Source of the DNA: an uncultured Prevotellaceae bacterium
GTDB lineage: Bacteria > Bacteroidota > Bacteroidia > Bacteroidales > Bacteroidaceae
DNA: 41,500 nt
NCBI GenBank assembly: GCA_902795605.1
Contig: CADBLU010000180.1
Span: forward strand, 1 to 41,500
Direction: 5' to 3'
Of the stretch, positions 20,524-29,536 are shown in pieces. The translations under genes were made by a program, and so were the position numbers. Under the pieces are notes generated by a model. It was not told where the DNA came from, searched no databases, and saw nothing but the letters and a program-made list of their open reading frames with translations. The number at the start of each line of letters is the position of its first letter. The stretch's first letter is position 1.

Positions 20524-21447
20524 TTACCGAGTTATCTTAAAAGCAACATGTTTGTCATAAAGAGACACATAGAGCATGCCGTCGCTGCCGATAGCCAACC
20601 AATTAGGGGCATTAGCCACCCAAAGCTGTTGTTTCTGGACACCTGTAAACCTATTCAGAACGTTAATAAAATCCGGCTTGCCTGAGTCACCGAATCCACA
20701 GATAATGGAATTGTCAAGAATCAGGAAGTTGTTTGTGTTGCAAGTGTTAGGCTTACTTACCCATAGTGTCTTATCGGTGGAGATGTCGACAGCTACAACG
20801 TAGGCATTTTGCCCTTTGTCAAAACCCATCAAGCCAGAAGTGCTAAAGTAAAGTATCCCATCCTTCACGACAGCCCAGTCGACCGACTGCCTGTCGATGT
20901 CGGCAGCACGGCTTTTTGGCGGGAAAGCCATCGATGAAACGTCATAAACTTTCTTCACCTCTTTCGAGGGGTCGACGAGCATTATCAGGTGCGGGTATCT
21001 GCCTCTTCTTGAGATGTCTTTCTCTGACTCGCCCCAAGGAAGAAGCTCTGTTTTCGGCGCCCTTCCATAAGTTGCCACAGGATAGTCGCCGTCATAGAAG
21101 ACATCGTTCAGGACCCACCCGTCGCCGTAAAACTCCGGCACGATGTCGGGGATGTGATAATCGGTGTCGTCCCAACCGAGTGTCGGGTGCCCTATGATGT
21201 TTCCAATTTTCAGCTCCGGCCGCGCCAGGGCGTTGTAATCGTTCAATGGGGTGGAGATTTTTGTCCTTATGAGGGTGACGGTCTTATTCTTTCCTTTAGG
21301 GGCGACAGAGAGCGTTTGCCCGTTGAAATTGGAAACCACAACGGGGACTGTTTCGGTTTTATGCTCAACTCCGTTAAGCGTGTAGTTCTGCGCCTGAGCA
21401 AAAACCACTGCCGTCAATAACGCGGCTGATAACACAATTCTGTTCAT
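20524..21447 (-). CDS. Secreted protein with propeller-like repeats
   Basis: A 307-residue protein. Starting at 21447 gives a clear signal peptide (MNRIVLSAALLTAVVFAQAQ-NYTLNG), so the longer open frame to 21573 is not used. The C-terminal half has repeated blade-like motifs (VVKDGILYFSTSGLMGFDKGQNAYVVAVDISTDKTLWVS ... LWVANAPNWLAIGSDGMLYVSLYDKHVAFKI) similar to PQQ-type beta-propeller blades, but only a few blades are present. No catalytic residues are evident. A TATATTTG box at 21547-21540 on the minus strand is a possible promoter. Function unknown. Confidence 0.75.
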   Translation of the reverse strand: MNRIVLSAALLTAVVFAQAQNYTLNGVEHKTETVPVVVSNFNGQTLSVAPKGKNKTVTLIRTKISTPLNDYNALARPELKIGNIIGHPTLGWDDTDYHIPDIVPEFYGDGWVLNDVFYDGDYPVATYGRAPKTELLPWGESEKDISRRGRYPHLIMLVDPSKEVKKVYDVSSMAFPPKSRAADIDRQSVDWAVVKDGILYFSTSGLMGFDKGQNAYVVAVDISTDKTLWVSKPNTCNTNNFLILDNSIICGFGDSGKPDFINVLNRFTGVQKQQLWVANAPNWLAIGSDGMLYVSLYDKHVAFKITR

Positions 21448-21784
21448 GATATCAAATTTTAAATTGTCAACAAATAATACCAAAAACTCATTTCGCAAAT
21501 ACTTCGGCTTTGTTTTAGCCGACCTGCATATTTTCTCCACAAATATAATAGATTTTGATGAGAACTCCATCATTAAAATGATTTTTTCTGCTATAAAAAA
21601 GAGAAGTCCCCCAAATTGAAAAGAGTTTAGGGGTGTAGTAGTTTGGGAGTGTAGACATTACTATCGTCTAAACTCCGAATCTCCTAAACCCCTAAACTCC
21701 AAGAAATGAGATTAATGCGGCGCTTGGATCAAGGTTACAGTAAAGTAAAACCTTCTGAATAGTTCTGTTACATGGTGGTCATTT
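21448..21784. other. 337-bp gap between the GH2 gene and the secreted propeller gene
   Basis: Contains the likely promoter of the gene ending at 20524 (TATATTTG at 21547-21540, minus strand) and the hairpin repeat at 21623-21700, which would terminate the GH2 transcript. No ORF is supported. Confidence 0.5.
21623..21700. repeat. GGAG-TAGAC hairpin repeat (copy 2)
   Basis: Arms of about 34 bp (21623-21655 and 21666-21700) are imperfect complements around a ~10-nt loop. Both arms consist of short GGAGTTTAG-like blocks; the innermost pair is GGAGTGTAGAC / GTCTAAACTCC. It lies downstream of the GH2 gene. Confidence 0.75.
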
Positions 21785-24352
21785 TTACCGCGAGATTCCG
21801 TGGATGGGAATGGTTATCTCTGCGCCATCAAGCAATGGAGAGTCGGCTCTCAGAGTGATGGTGCCATCGTCGTGTGTGGCCTCCACATAGGCGAGGAGCC
21901 TGCCTCGCACCACACGTTGGCGCGCATCACGCAGGTTGCTGGTATCGCTGATGTCGCCGCCCTCAAGTCCCAGCAGACGGCCGGCGCCATTGACGCGCAC
22001 CGATATCTCGTTGTCGGACAAGGGGATAGTCCTCCCTTCCGAGTCGATGACCTCGATGATGACATGAGCCACACGCCCGTGGCCAGTCAATGCAGGTTTA
22101 TCGGATGTAAGCCTCAGTGCCGCCGGTCTGCCGGTAGTCGCTATCTGATACGATGCCACAGCATGGTCCTCATTGTCCAATGCCTCAGCCACGAGGACTC
22201 CGGGACGGTAAGGGATATCCCACCACACCATTCCTTTTTCCGCGTCTTTCTCCTTTGGCGCAGCCACCTCCTCGCCGTTGAGCAGCAGTCGGGCGCGCTC
22301 CTGGTTGGTCATGCACACCACCCGGATGGTCTGTCCTTCTCTGTAATTCCAGGTGTCTTGTGCGTAGAACGACACACCAGGGTCACGCCACCGTGACTGA
22401 CGGCCGCGGCGCTCGCCCCCATTGCCACCGTTAAGCATCACGGGATAGGTGCCAATATAGCAAACCGGCTTATCGCTCCACAGTGAGGCGCGCCACCAGC
22501 CCTGTGGTTTCCGCTCGCCTTTCAGGTCAAGCAGACCCGCAGTAGAGCCACGTGCGGGCCATGGTCCGCTCTCACCCAGGTAATCGATGCCTGTCCACAG
22601 GAATTGGCCAAAGATAAAGTCGTGATCCACAACGGCTTTCCAAGCCTCCAGGTCATGCCGGTTCTCCGAACCGTAGATGACGCGCTTGGGATAAGTGCGG
22701 TGGTCTTCGTCGTAGCGGCTCTCGGTGTAGTTGTAGCCCACCACATCGACCGCCTGAGGATAGGTCGTCTCGTTCGACATCACCACGCCTGCCAGCGCTC
22801 CTGTCGTAGGACGGCTGGTATCAATCTGCCTCACCACCTTTGTGAGCCGTTCGGCGATGGTCCCGATGCGTCGGGCATCAGGCTGGTCGGGCTTATATCC
22901 TCCATACATCGGCTGTGTGATGCTGCTGCCGTCGAGCACAGGATGTGAATAAGGGTCGTTGGGATAGTCCACCTCGTTGCCGATGGACCATAGGAAGACA
23001 CAAGGATGATTGCGGTCACGCCTCACCATGTCGGCGACATCGCGGTCGATCCATTCCTCAAAGAAATCGTGGGAACCCTCAAAACCAGGAGTGCCACGGT
23101 TCCAACCTTCCAGCCATTTCCGTTTGGGGAACTCCCACTCATCGCTGGCCTCATCCATGACGAGCAGACCGAGGGAGTCGCAGAGCTCATAGACCACAGG
23201 TGCTTGTGGGTTGTGGCTCATACGGATGGCGTTCACACCTATGGCCTGCAGGTTGACAAGCCGTCTTTCCCACACATCACGGGGCACTACGGCACCAAGC
23301 ACACCTGCGTCGTGGTGCAGGCAGACGCCCTTCACCTTCATGTTGACACCATTGAGCAGGAAGCCCTTGTAGGGGTCGAATTTCAGTGTTCGCAGCCCCA
23401 TACGCATGGTGCTGCCGTCGATGATGTCACCCGACTGCGCATTGCAGAGTTGGGTCTCCACCGTGTAGAGATAGCCGCTGCCGATGTTCCACAGATGCGG
23501 TTGTGGAATCTTCAACAGCATCGTCTGCCGCTCCCGGCAACCTATGGCGGCTTGTTTCTGTGCCACTTGCCGATGCTGGGCGTCGTAGATGGTTACCTGC
23601 GCTCTCAGTGAGGGAAGGTCTTTGCCGTAACCTTCCGCCGTGGTGGTCTCCACATCCACCTCAACGGTGGCTGTACCTCGGGCAAGCTGTTTCAGCCTCC
23701 AAGCACTTCCCCACTGCGACAGGTGCACCGGACCAGACTTCACAATCCACACCGGACGATAGATGCCGCTGCCTGTATACCACCGCGAGTCGGCCTGGCG
23801 GGAGTGATCCACGCGCACGGCAAGCACGTTGTCACCATCCCTGTTCACCCATGGGGTCATATCATACAGCACAGAGGCATAACCGTTGGGGCGCATGCCA
23901 AGGAGGTGCCCATTCAGATATACCTCCGCACGGTTGTAGATACCCTCAAAATAGACAAACCACTGGGTGTCGGCGGCATTGTCGCGCTCCTTGAGGGTGA
24001 AATGTTTGCGATACCACCCCACTCCACCTGGCAGGTAACCAGTGCATGAATAGAGTTGGGGCGACATGGGATACTCCACCGACCAGTCATGGGGCAGTTG
24101 CAAACGGCGCCATTTCGAGTCGTCGAAGGCGGGTGCCTCAGCGGCAGGACTGCTTGCGCCGGAGGGGCGCAATCCGGATTCCACGAGGGCGAAACGCCAG
24201 TCGTCATTGAAGGGGGTGGCATGTCCAAACGACACCTGGGCTTTGGCGGTCCCTACAAAGCAAAAGGCAGCAACAGCTGTCATCAACTTACAAAAATACC
24301 GTAGCATGATTCCCGGATGGCAGAGAATCGTTTTTCTTAATTTGTTCTTCAT
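21785..24352 (-). CDS. Secreted GH2 beta-galactosidase-like glycosidase
   Basis: An 855-residue family GH2 enzyme. Layout: signal peptide (LMTAVAAFCFVGTAKAQ), sugar-binding jelly-roll (FNDDWRFALVESG ... YFEGIYNRAEVYLNG), immunoglobulin-like domain, TIM barrel, and C-terminal DUF4982-like and Ig-like domains (DTWNYREGQTIRVVCMTNQERARLLLNGEEV). The acid/base Glu460 is in SIGNEVDY and the nucleophile Glu563 in VIYGSENRHD. Substrate is probably a beta-galactoside, but GH2 also includes mannosidases and glucuronidases. Start 24352 has a GGGGAAAT ribosome site just upstream; ATG 24307 would give a tighter signal peptide and is possible. Confidence 0.9.
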   Translation of the reverse strand: MKNKLRKTILCHPGIMLRYFCKLMTAVAAFCFVGTAKAQVSFGHATPFNDDWRFALVESGLRPSGASSPAAEAPAFDDSKWRRLQLPHDWSVEYPMSPQLYSCTGYLPGGVGWYRKHFTLKERDNAADTQWFVYFEGIYNRAEVYLNGHLLGMRPNGYASVLYDMTPWVNRDGDNVLAVRVDHSRQADSRWYTGSGIYRPVWIVKSGPVHLSQWGSAWRLKQLARGTATVEVDVETTTAEGYGKDLPSLRAQVTIYDAQHRQVAQKQAAIGCRERQTMLLKIPQPHLWNIGSGYLYTVETQLCNAQSGDIIDGSTMRMGLRTLKFDPYKGFLLNGVNMKVKGVCLHHDAGVLGAVVPRDVWERRLVNLQAIGVNAIRMSHNPQAPVVYELCDSLGLLVMDEASDEWEFPKRKWLEGWNRGTPGFEGSHDFFEEWIDRDVADMVRRDRNHPCVFLWSIGNEVDYPNDPYSHPVLDGSSITQPMYGGYKPDQPDARRIGTIAERLTKVVRQIDTSRPTTGALAGVVMSNETTYPQAVDVVGYNYTESRYDEDHRTYPKRVIYGSENRHDLEAWKAVVDHDFIFGQFLWTGIDYLGESGPWPARGSTAGLLDLKGERKPQGWWRASLWSDKPVCYIGTYPVMLNGGNGGERRGRQSRWRDPGVSFYAQDTWNYREGQTIRVVCMTNQERARLLLNGEEVAAPKEKDAEKGMVWWDIPYRPGVLVAEALDNEDHAVASYQIATTGRPAALRLTSDKPALTGHGRVAHVIIEVIDSEGRTIPLSDNEISVRVNGAGRLLGLEGGDISDTSNLRDARQRVVRGRLLAYVEATHDDGTITLRADSPLLDGAEITIPIHGISR

Positions 24353-24557
24353 ATTTCCCCTATAGAGTGTCTTTATTCTTAAAAAGGTTGATTGCAGCGC
24401 CAAAGAGATTCTGACGGGTGAATAGTATTTTCGCAAAAATAGGAATAACTTCCGACATCACCAAACTTTTCGGCAAAAATGAATATAAGTTTGTAAATGT
24501 CGGTAGTGAAAATCTCCGTTATGACATATCCTACCCAAAAAGATTTGAGCTGAAAAG

Positions 24558-24588
24558 TTTTGTATGTCAGAAATATTTCCTATTTTTG
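24558..24588 (+). promoter_or_regulatory. Consensus Bacteroidetes promoter of the M48-TerB gene
   Basis: TTTG at 24558-24561, 19 nt spacer, TATTTTTG at 24581-24588: a perfect sigma-ABfr style promoter. It supports ATG 24637 as the start of the downstream gene and excludes the longer upstream open frame. Confidence 0.8.
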
Positions 24589-24636
24589 CTTTCGAGATAT
24601 CATCGACAAACACATCACTTAAAATACCGGAATACT

Positions 24637-25881
24637 ATGTCGGAAAACAAGACTCACAAAACAAGCACAAGAAAGATAAAACTGAATCCGGCCATCAAAC
24701 TGGAGAAGCAGCTCAGCAAACAGATTTACGAGGCCCTGCAGGGATCTGTAGTGGAGGCCGTCCTGCGCAAAATCAAGACGTCGAGCAGCGACGCCTACTG
24801 GCGCAGCAGCATGGAGGGCCACAGCCTGAAGGTGCAGGAAGACCTGCTGCCCGACTTCTACGCCCTCTGTCAGGAGGTGAAGCAGAAACTGCAGTTCGAT
24901 GAGCCTGTCGACTTCTACATCACCGGCGACTCTTCGGTGAACGCCTTCTCTGTGGCCGCGGAGGACGAGGGAGAGCCCAACATCGTGAACGTCAACTCCG
25001 CTCTCTTCTCACTGATGAGCGAGGACGAGTTGCGCTTCGTCATCGGACACGAACTGGGGCATCTCATCAATAAGGACACACAGCTCACACGGCTCGTGCA
25101 CTTTGTCTTCCCGCCCGAGACGGCCATCCCCGTCTCCTTGCAATATAAAATCCGCTTGCACAACCAGTTGGCCGAACTGGTGGCCGACCGCTACGGACTG
25201 ATGGCCACCAACGACCTCGGCGTGTGCGTGACAGCGTTCTTCAAACTCGCTTCCGGACTCGACCTCCAGAAAATGAACGTGAGCATCGAGGCCCTCATCA
25301 AAGACAACAGCCGACGGCTGGAATACTTCCTCAAAGACAAGGGGTTCAGCAGGTCCACACACCCCGTCAACCCCATTCGTGTGCAGGCGCTCAACCTGTT
25401 CGCCAGTTGCAAGACACAGAAGGCACTCAATGAGGGCATGGACGAGCTCATCTCCATCCTCCTCAAGGTGGGAGACAGCGAACTCGACGAGTATACCGCC
25501 TTGTTCATCGTCTCTGCCGGCGTCATCGTGGCAAATGTCGACGGTGCTCTCAACAAAGAGGAGTACGACCGTATCGTGGAGACGCTCTCCGACCTCAAAA
25601 TCTTCCCACGCGAATTCATCGACAAGGTGCTTGAAGACGACGTGGTGAAGACGTTCAACGACTCCGTGAAAAACATCCTCCGCATCAACCCGGGCATGAG
25701 GGAGGAGATGCTTGGATACATGATTCAGATTGTCATGTCCGACAAGATTATCTCCAAGGAAGAGGTGGACTTGCTCTATGAGTTCGGAAACGGAGTAGGA
25801 CTGAGCGATATGGAGGTGGCAACAGCCATCGCCGTAGCCATACAGAAAAACTACATCCCCAGTCTGGAATCTATCTCATAA
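24637..25881 (+). CDS. M48-like metallopeptidase fused to a TerB-like domain
   Basis: A 414-residue protein without signal peptide or membrane helices. Residues about 80-210 form an M48-type peptidase domain with the zinc motif HELGH at 138-142 and a third ligand Glu180 in NQLAELVADRYGL. The C-terminal ~140 residues (about 275-410) resemble TerB/tellurite-resistance-like helices: two repeats around VDGALNKEEYDRIVETLSD and SDKIISKEEVDLLYEFGNG. A soluble cytosolic peptidase of this kind differs from the usual membrane-bound HtpX or secreted lipoprotein M48 enzymes. A physiological substrate cannot be inferred. It is divergently transcribed from the GH2 gene. Confidence 0.85.
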   Translation: MSENKTHKTSTRKIKLNPAIKLEKQLSKQIYEALQGSVVEAVLRKIKTSSSDAYWRSSMEGHSLKVQEDLLPDFYALCQEVKQKLQFDEPVDFYITGDSSVNAFSVAAEDEGEPNIVNVNSALFSLMSEDELRFVIGHELGHLINKDTQLTRLVHFVFPPETAIPVSLQYKIRLHNQLAELVADRYGLMATNDLGVCVTAFFKLASGLDLQKMNVSIEALIKDNSRRLEYFLKDKGFSRSTHPVNPIRVQALNLFASCKTQKALNEGMDELISILLKVGDSELDEYTALFIVSAGVIVANVDGALNKEEYDRIVETLSDLKIFPREFIDKVLEDDVVKTFNDSVKNILRINPGMREEMLGYMIQIVMSDKIISKEEVDLLYEFGNGVGLSDMEVATAIAVAIQKNYIPSLESIS

Positions 25882-25911
25882 CCAGAAACAATACAGCTGA
25901 AGGGGGATAGA

Positions 25912-26050
25912 AGTTTAGGAGTTTGGAAGTTTGGGAGTTTGGAAGTTTGGGAGTTTGGGAGTTTGGAAGTTTAGGAGTTTAGGAGTTTAGACAATAGTCC
26001 ATGATTCGCAATGGTAATGTCTACACTCCTATACTCCTAAACTCCTAAAC
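25912..26050. repeat. 8-bp tandem array and inverted partner (GGAG-TAGAC repeat, copy 3)
   Basis: About ten head-to-tail units of AGTTTrGr run from 25912 to 25991, ending in GGAGTTTAGAC. After a 27-nt loop, the complementary array GTCTACACTCCTATACTCC... occupies 26019-26050. The whole element fits between the convergent M48-TerB and FISUMP genes and would fold into a long stem, so a terminator role is likely. Confidence 0.85.
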
Positions 26051-26068
26051 ACTTGAGTAAGCAAGCAT

Positions 26069-26806
26069 TTACTTTGAGACTGGGCGAACGGTGAGGCCGT
26101 AGTTACGGTTGCCGTAGGCGCTCCAGTCGGCGTTGTTGTCGCTGATGCTGAGGACAAAAGCATCATATATGAAAGCAGGATCCTGTATCGACGACCAATA
26201 GAGACCGCTGGTGCCGACACCGAAGAGATAGTTTTCCCACCGGGCGCCTGCTGCGGGAAAGAAAATCGTGTTGCCGTTACGGCCTTTGAACAGGCCTCCG
26301 TTGACTCCATTGACCTTGGTCCAGGTGAAAGAGCAGTAGTTGACCAACTCCTTGTATTTCTCTTTCGACGGCATATACCATTTCTCTCCCCACTTGACGT
26401 GGGCCACATCATAATGGTTAGACGCTTCGTACACACCAGAAATCTTCTTGACACTCGAGATGTCTCTGCCGATGCGTGTTGGGCCATCGCTATTGTTATA
26501 ATATTTATAGGTCTCCCAATTATAATAATCCTTCTCTTCTATCTCACCCCATGCATAATAACCTCCGCAATCCTCTGGGGCATTGGCTCCCACGTTGCAG
26601 CAAGCCCATTTTGTTCCCGAGGGCAATCCCATGTCGATGATATGGGGATGTTTGTTGTCAGGGCAGGTAAATGTGGATGATGAGGATTCGTTCACATCGT
26701 TAGCGGCCGCGCTTTCATAATGATTGTCTTCCACCCACGTCAACAACTGCGCAGAGGAAGAGAGTGTCATCATCGACACCAAAAGGATAAAAAACAGTTT
26801 TCTCAT
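26069..26806 (-). CDS. Secreted FISUMP-domain protein
   Basis: A 245-residue exported protein. Signal peptide at 1-19 (MRKLFFILLVSMMTLSSSAQ). The remainder has the pattern IIDMGLPSGTKWACCNVGANAPEDCGGYYAWGEIEEKDYYNWETYKYY ... WYMPSKEKYKELVNYCSFTW ... GLYWSSIQDPAFIYDAFVLSISDNNADWSAYGNRNYGLTVRPVSK, characteristic of the Fibrobacter succinogenes major paralogous (FISUMP) domain, a C-type-lectin-like fold found in many copies in Bacteroidetes. A surface or binding role is presumed. There is no C-terminal sorting domain. Confidence 0.85.
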   Translation of the reverse strand: MRKLFFILLVSMMTLSSSAQLLTWVEDNHYESAAANDVNESSSSTFTCPDNKHPHIIDMGLPSGTKWACCNVGANAPEDCGGYYAWGEIEEKDYYNWETYKYYNNSDGPTRIGRDISSVKKISGVYEASNHYDVAHVKWGEKWYMPSKEKYKELVNYCSFTWTKVNGVNGGLFKGRNGNTIFFPAAGARWENYLFGVGTSGLYWSSIQDPAFIYDAFVLSISDNNADWSAYGNRNYGLTVRPVSK

Positions 26807-27112
26807 GAGTATTATGTTTTATATGTAGTAATGAGATTCTCACGATACAAAAAAACACACATCTTTTGATATTTGGAAGAGGATTTCCCTATTGTTTTTA
26901 GGGAAACACCTACTTTGTCGGTTTTTGGCAACCATCACCCGAGTTCTGCAAGTCTGAATGAGTTGAAGGGTACAGGAGTTTTAGAGTTTTATGGAAAAAA
27001 GCCAACAAAAGAAGATGAATCCTTCTTTTTGAGTCGCGACAGCCATAATCTCATTTTTTTTTCTTATTTTTGCAAAATCTACACATCTATCAAACCCGAA
27101 AACCCTACCATT
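26807..27112. other. 306-bp divergent gap (FISUMP / lipoprotein genes)
   Basis: AT-rich. A TATTTTTG minus-7 box at 27065-27072 is well placed for the lipoprotein gene at 27113; no TTTG lies at the ideal distance. The long open frame starting at 26873 is not considered coding before 27113 because the lipoprotein signal peptide begins there. Confidence 0.5.
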
Positions 27113-28066
27113 ATGAAAAAGACCCATCTCATCATCACACTGGCAGCCTTTGCCCTCATCGCCTGCACAGACAAGCAGAAAGCCGATGGCAACACGTCGG
27201 ACAGCACCAACAAAGAGGCCCTGGCGGAAGAGAGCGACGCACCGCCGGTTTTGGCTGTCTATGTGAAAGGGCAGCCCGTCTTCGCCCCCTTCAACGAAGG
27301 CGATATCCTCGCTGAGGGCAAGGTGCTCAAACAAACCCCTGAGAAATACGCCAAATTCATCGTCAACGGTTCCTGTTTCGACATCACCTATAAAGAGGAG
27401 AAAAACAAGCAACTGGCAAACGACAACTCTTACCTGAACCAATATCTCTATCAGATGGCCGACGAGATGAAGGGCCAGACCTTCACCCTGACCGATACCA
27501 AGGCCATCGACCAATACATGGCTGAGAATGGCGATATGACCGCCGAGGGCGAAATCATCGCCATGGACTTCATCGAGGGCATCATCGTCTCGGCCGACTA
27601 CCTGAAAGGCCGCGACATCATAAAGGTGGAGCCCACCATCACCGAGGACCCTGACGAGCCGCAGTTCAGCCCTGCCACGGTGGCTCAGGTGGAGAAGGCC
27701 GTAGGGGCGAAAATGCTGAAAAACCGTATCAGCCATCTCTTCGGCGACAACTGCAACTTCGGTGTCATGACCACCCAGCCAAACGACAAATACGGCATTG
27801 CGGCATGGGTGCTCGACGACGGAAAGTCGGTGACCGTGTGGACCGACACCTGCGAGGTGGAAGACGGACAGATCTACTGGTCCAACTACGACCCCGACGA
27901 GTATGGTGAGCCGAATGTCATCGCCGTGACCAAAGGAGAGAAAGGCTACGACATCTTCTGCACACACATGGACAACGACGAGCAAGCCAACTATATCCTC
28001 ATGCGGCAGGAAGGCGTCAAGATGCGCCGCTTAGACTTGGGAGGATTCTACCAGCATTACGAATAG
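27113..28066 (+). CDS. Lipoprotein of unknown function
   Basis: A 317-residue protein with a lipoprotein signal (MKKTHLIITLAAFALIAC-TDKQ; lipobox LIAC at 15-18). A Ser/Thr/Asn-rich linker follows, then an acidic beta-rich domain with no recognised family; it contains FIVNGSCFDITYKEE, an all-helical KAIDQYMAENGDM stretch, and near the end GIAAWVLDDGKSVTVWTDTCEVEDGQIYWSNYDPDEYGEP. There are no obvious catalytic motifs. It is 63 bp upstream of the aminopeptidase gene on the same strand. Confidence 0.75.
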   Translation: MKKTHLIITLAAFALIACTDKQKADGNTSDSTNKEALAEESDAPPVLAVYVKGQPVFAPFNEGDILAEGKVLKQTPEKYAKFIVNGSCFDITYKEEKNKQLANDNSYLNQYLYQMADEMKGQTFTLTDTKAIDQYMAENGDMTAEGEIIAMDFIEGIIVSADYLKGRDIIKVEPTITEDPDEPQFSPATVAQVEKAVGAKMLKNRISHLFGDNCNFGVMTTQPNDKYGIAAWVLDDGKSVTVWTDTCEVEDGQIYWSNYDPDEYGEPNVIAVTKGEKGYDIFCTHMDNDEQANYILMRQEGVKMRRLDLGGFYQHYE

Positions 28067-28129
28067 GACGGCAGCGGCTGCCGCCCATACCATTTCACAA
28101 CCATTACTATCACAAAATCATTCACACCC

Positions 28130-29425
28130 ATGATATCACGTTTGCTCCAATTTCTCGACCATTCGCCCGTCAACTTCTATGCTGTAAAGAACATCGCCAG
28201 CCAATTGCAGGAGGCTGGTTTCCGCAAGGTTGACCCTGCCCTTCCGCTGGGGGAGGTGAAGGCGGGCGACAAATTCTACGTCACCAAAAACGACTCGTCT
28301 GTCTACGCCTTCCAGATTGGCAGCCAGCCATTAGCCGACGCCGGATTCCGTATGATCTGCGCCCACTGCGATTCACCCACCTTCCGCATCAAGCCCAATG
28401 CTGAGATGACCTACGAGGGAGGTATCGTGATTCTCAACACCGAAGTCTACGGAGGACCTATCATGTCGACATGGTTCGACAGACCACTGACTCTCGCCGG
28501 AAGAGTCATCCTCCGTGGCGAAGACGAGTTGCACCCACGCACCCGCCTGATGCACGTCACACGCCCGCTCCTGCAGATCAGCAACCTCGCCATCCATTTC
28601 AATAGGCAGGTGAACGACGGTGTGAAACTCAGCAGGCAGAAAGACATGTTGCCCATCCTCGGCATCATCAAATCAAGGCTTGAGTATGGCGACATGCTTA
28701 TCAACATCATCTGCGAAGAACTGGGCAAAGAGGAACCCGTCACACGCGACGACATCATCGACTTCGACCTCTATTTGGCCGACGCCACACCAGCTTGCAC
28801 CTTCGGAGCAAACAATGAGTTCATCTCCTCGGGGAGACTCGACGACCTGTCGATGTGCCATGCAGGACTGGAGGCACTGATAGCATCGGAAGGCACCGAG
28901 GTGACCAAGGTGCTCGCCATCTTCGACAACGAAGAGACAGGGTCGCAGACAAAGCAGGGTGCGGGAAGTCCCTTCCTCGCATCGATGCTCAAGCGCATCG
29001 CCTTGGCACAGAGCGGCACCGAGGAAGCCTTCTACCAAGCCGTGGAGAGGGCCTTCATGGTGTCGGCAGACAATGCACACGCATGGCATCCCAACTACAG
29101 CGAGCGCTACGACCCCACCAACCATCCCATGCTGGGCGGCGGCCCCGTCATCAAGTTCAATGCGGCACAGAAATATGCCAGCGACGCCAACTCTGCCGCC
29201 GTCTTCGCTGAGATTTGCCGCAAGGCAGGCGTGCCCTGCCAGCGCTTCGTCAACCACAGCGATGTGGCTGGAGGCAGCACCTTAGGCAATATTCTCACCG
29301 CCTCCATCCCCCTGAGGGGCGTAGACATGGGCAATCCCATCCTCGCCATGCACAGTTGCCGCGAGACGGGAAGCGTCGACGACCAGCTCTACTGCGTGAA
29401 GGCCTTCATCCAATTCTATGGATGA
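28130..29425 (+). CDS. apeB: M18 family aminopeptidase
   Basis: A 431-residue cytosolic zinc aminopeptidase of family M18 (DAP/ApeB type), which prefers acidic or other N-terminal residues and forms a dodecamer in characterised members. Visible metal-binding segments are CAHCDSPTFRIK, the DNEETGSQTKQGAGS catalytic Glu-Glu region, and the family hallmark DNAHAWHPNYSERYDPTNHPMLGGGPVIKFN. A further ligand His lies in the C-terminal part (LAMHSCRETGS). Length agrees with the family. It ends facing the RecQ-UvrD fusion with a repeat terminator between. Confidence 0.93.
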   Translation: MISRLLQFLDHSPVNFYAVKNIASQLQEAGFRKVDPALPLGEVKAGDKFYVTKNDSSVYAFQIGSQPLADAGFRMICAHCDSPTFRIKPNAEMTYEGGIVILNTEVYGGPIMSTWFDRPLTLAGRVILRGEDELHPRTRLMHVTRPLLQISNLAIHFNRQVNDGVKLSRQKDMLPILGIIKSRLEYGDMLINIICEELGKEEPVTRDDIIDFDLYLADATPACTFGANNEFISSGRLDDLSMCHAGLEALIASEGTEVTKVLAIFDNEETGSQTKQGAGSPFLASMLKRIALAQSGTEEAFYQAVERAFMVSADNAHAWHPNYSERYDPTNHPMLGGGPVIKFNAAQKYASDANSAAVFAEICRKAGVPCQRFVNHSDVAGGSTLGNILTASIPLRGVDMGNPILAMHSCRETGSVDDQLYCVKAFIQFYG

Positions 29426-29445
29426 AGGGTGTCTCTAAGGATGGT

Positions 29446-29525
29446 GTTATTTCGTTATGGCGTTATTTCGTTATGACGTTATTTCGTTATGACGTTATTT
29501 CGTTATAACGTCATAACGAAATAAC
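29446..29525. repeat. Four direct plus one inverted 16-bp unit (terminator-like)
   Basis: Units at 29446, 29462, 29478 and 29494 follow GTTATTTCGTTATGrC or a close variant; the fifth unit at 29510-29525 is the exact reverse complement of units 2 and 3. Units 4 and 5 fold into a 13-bp stem with a 6-nt loop, then AAAAA on the plus strand. It fills the gap between two convergent genes. Confidence 0.85.
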
Positions 29526-29536
29526 AAAAATCTTCA

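Noticed and set aside
26873-27112. N-terminal extension of the lipoprotein frame upstream of 27113
   Set aside because: A minus-7 box at 27065-27072 and a complete lipoprotein signal starting at 27113 show that the upstream part is not translated.
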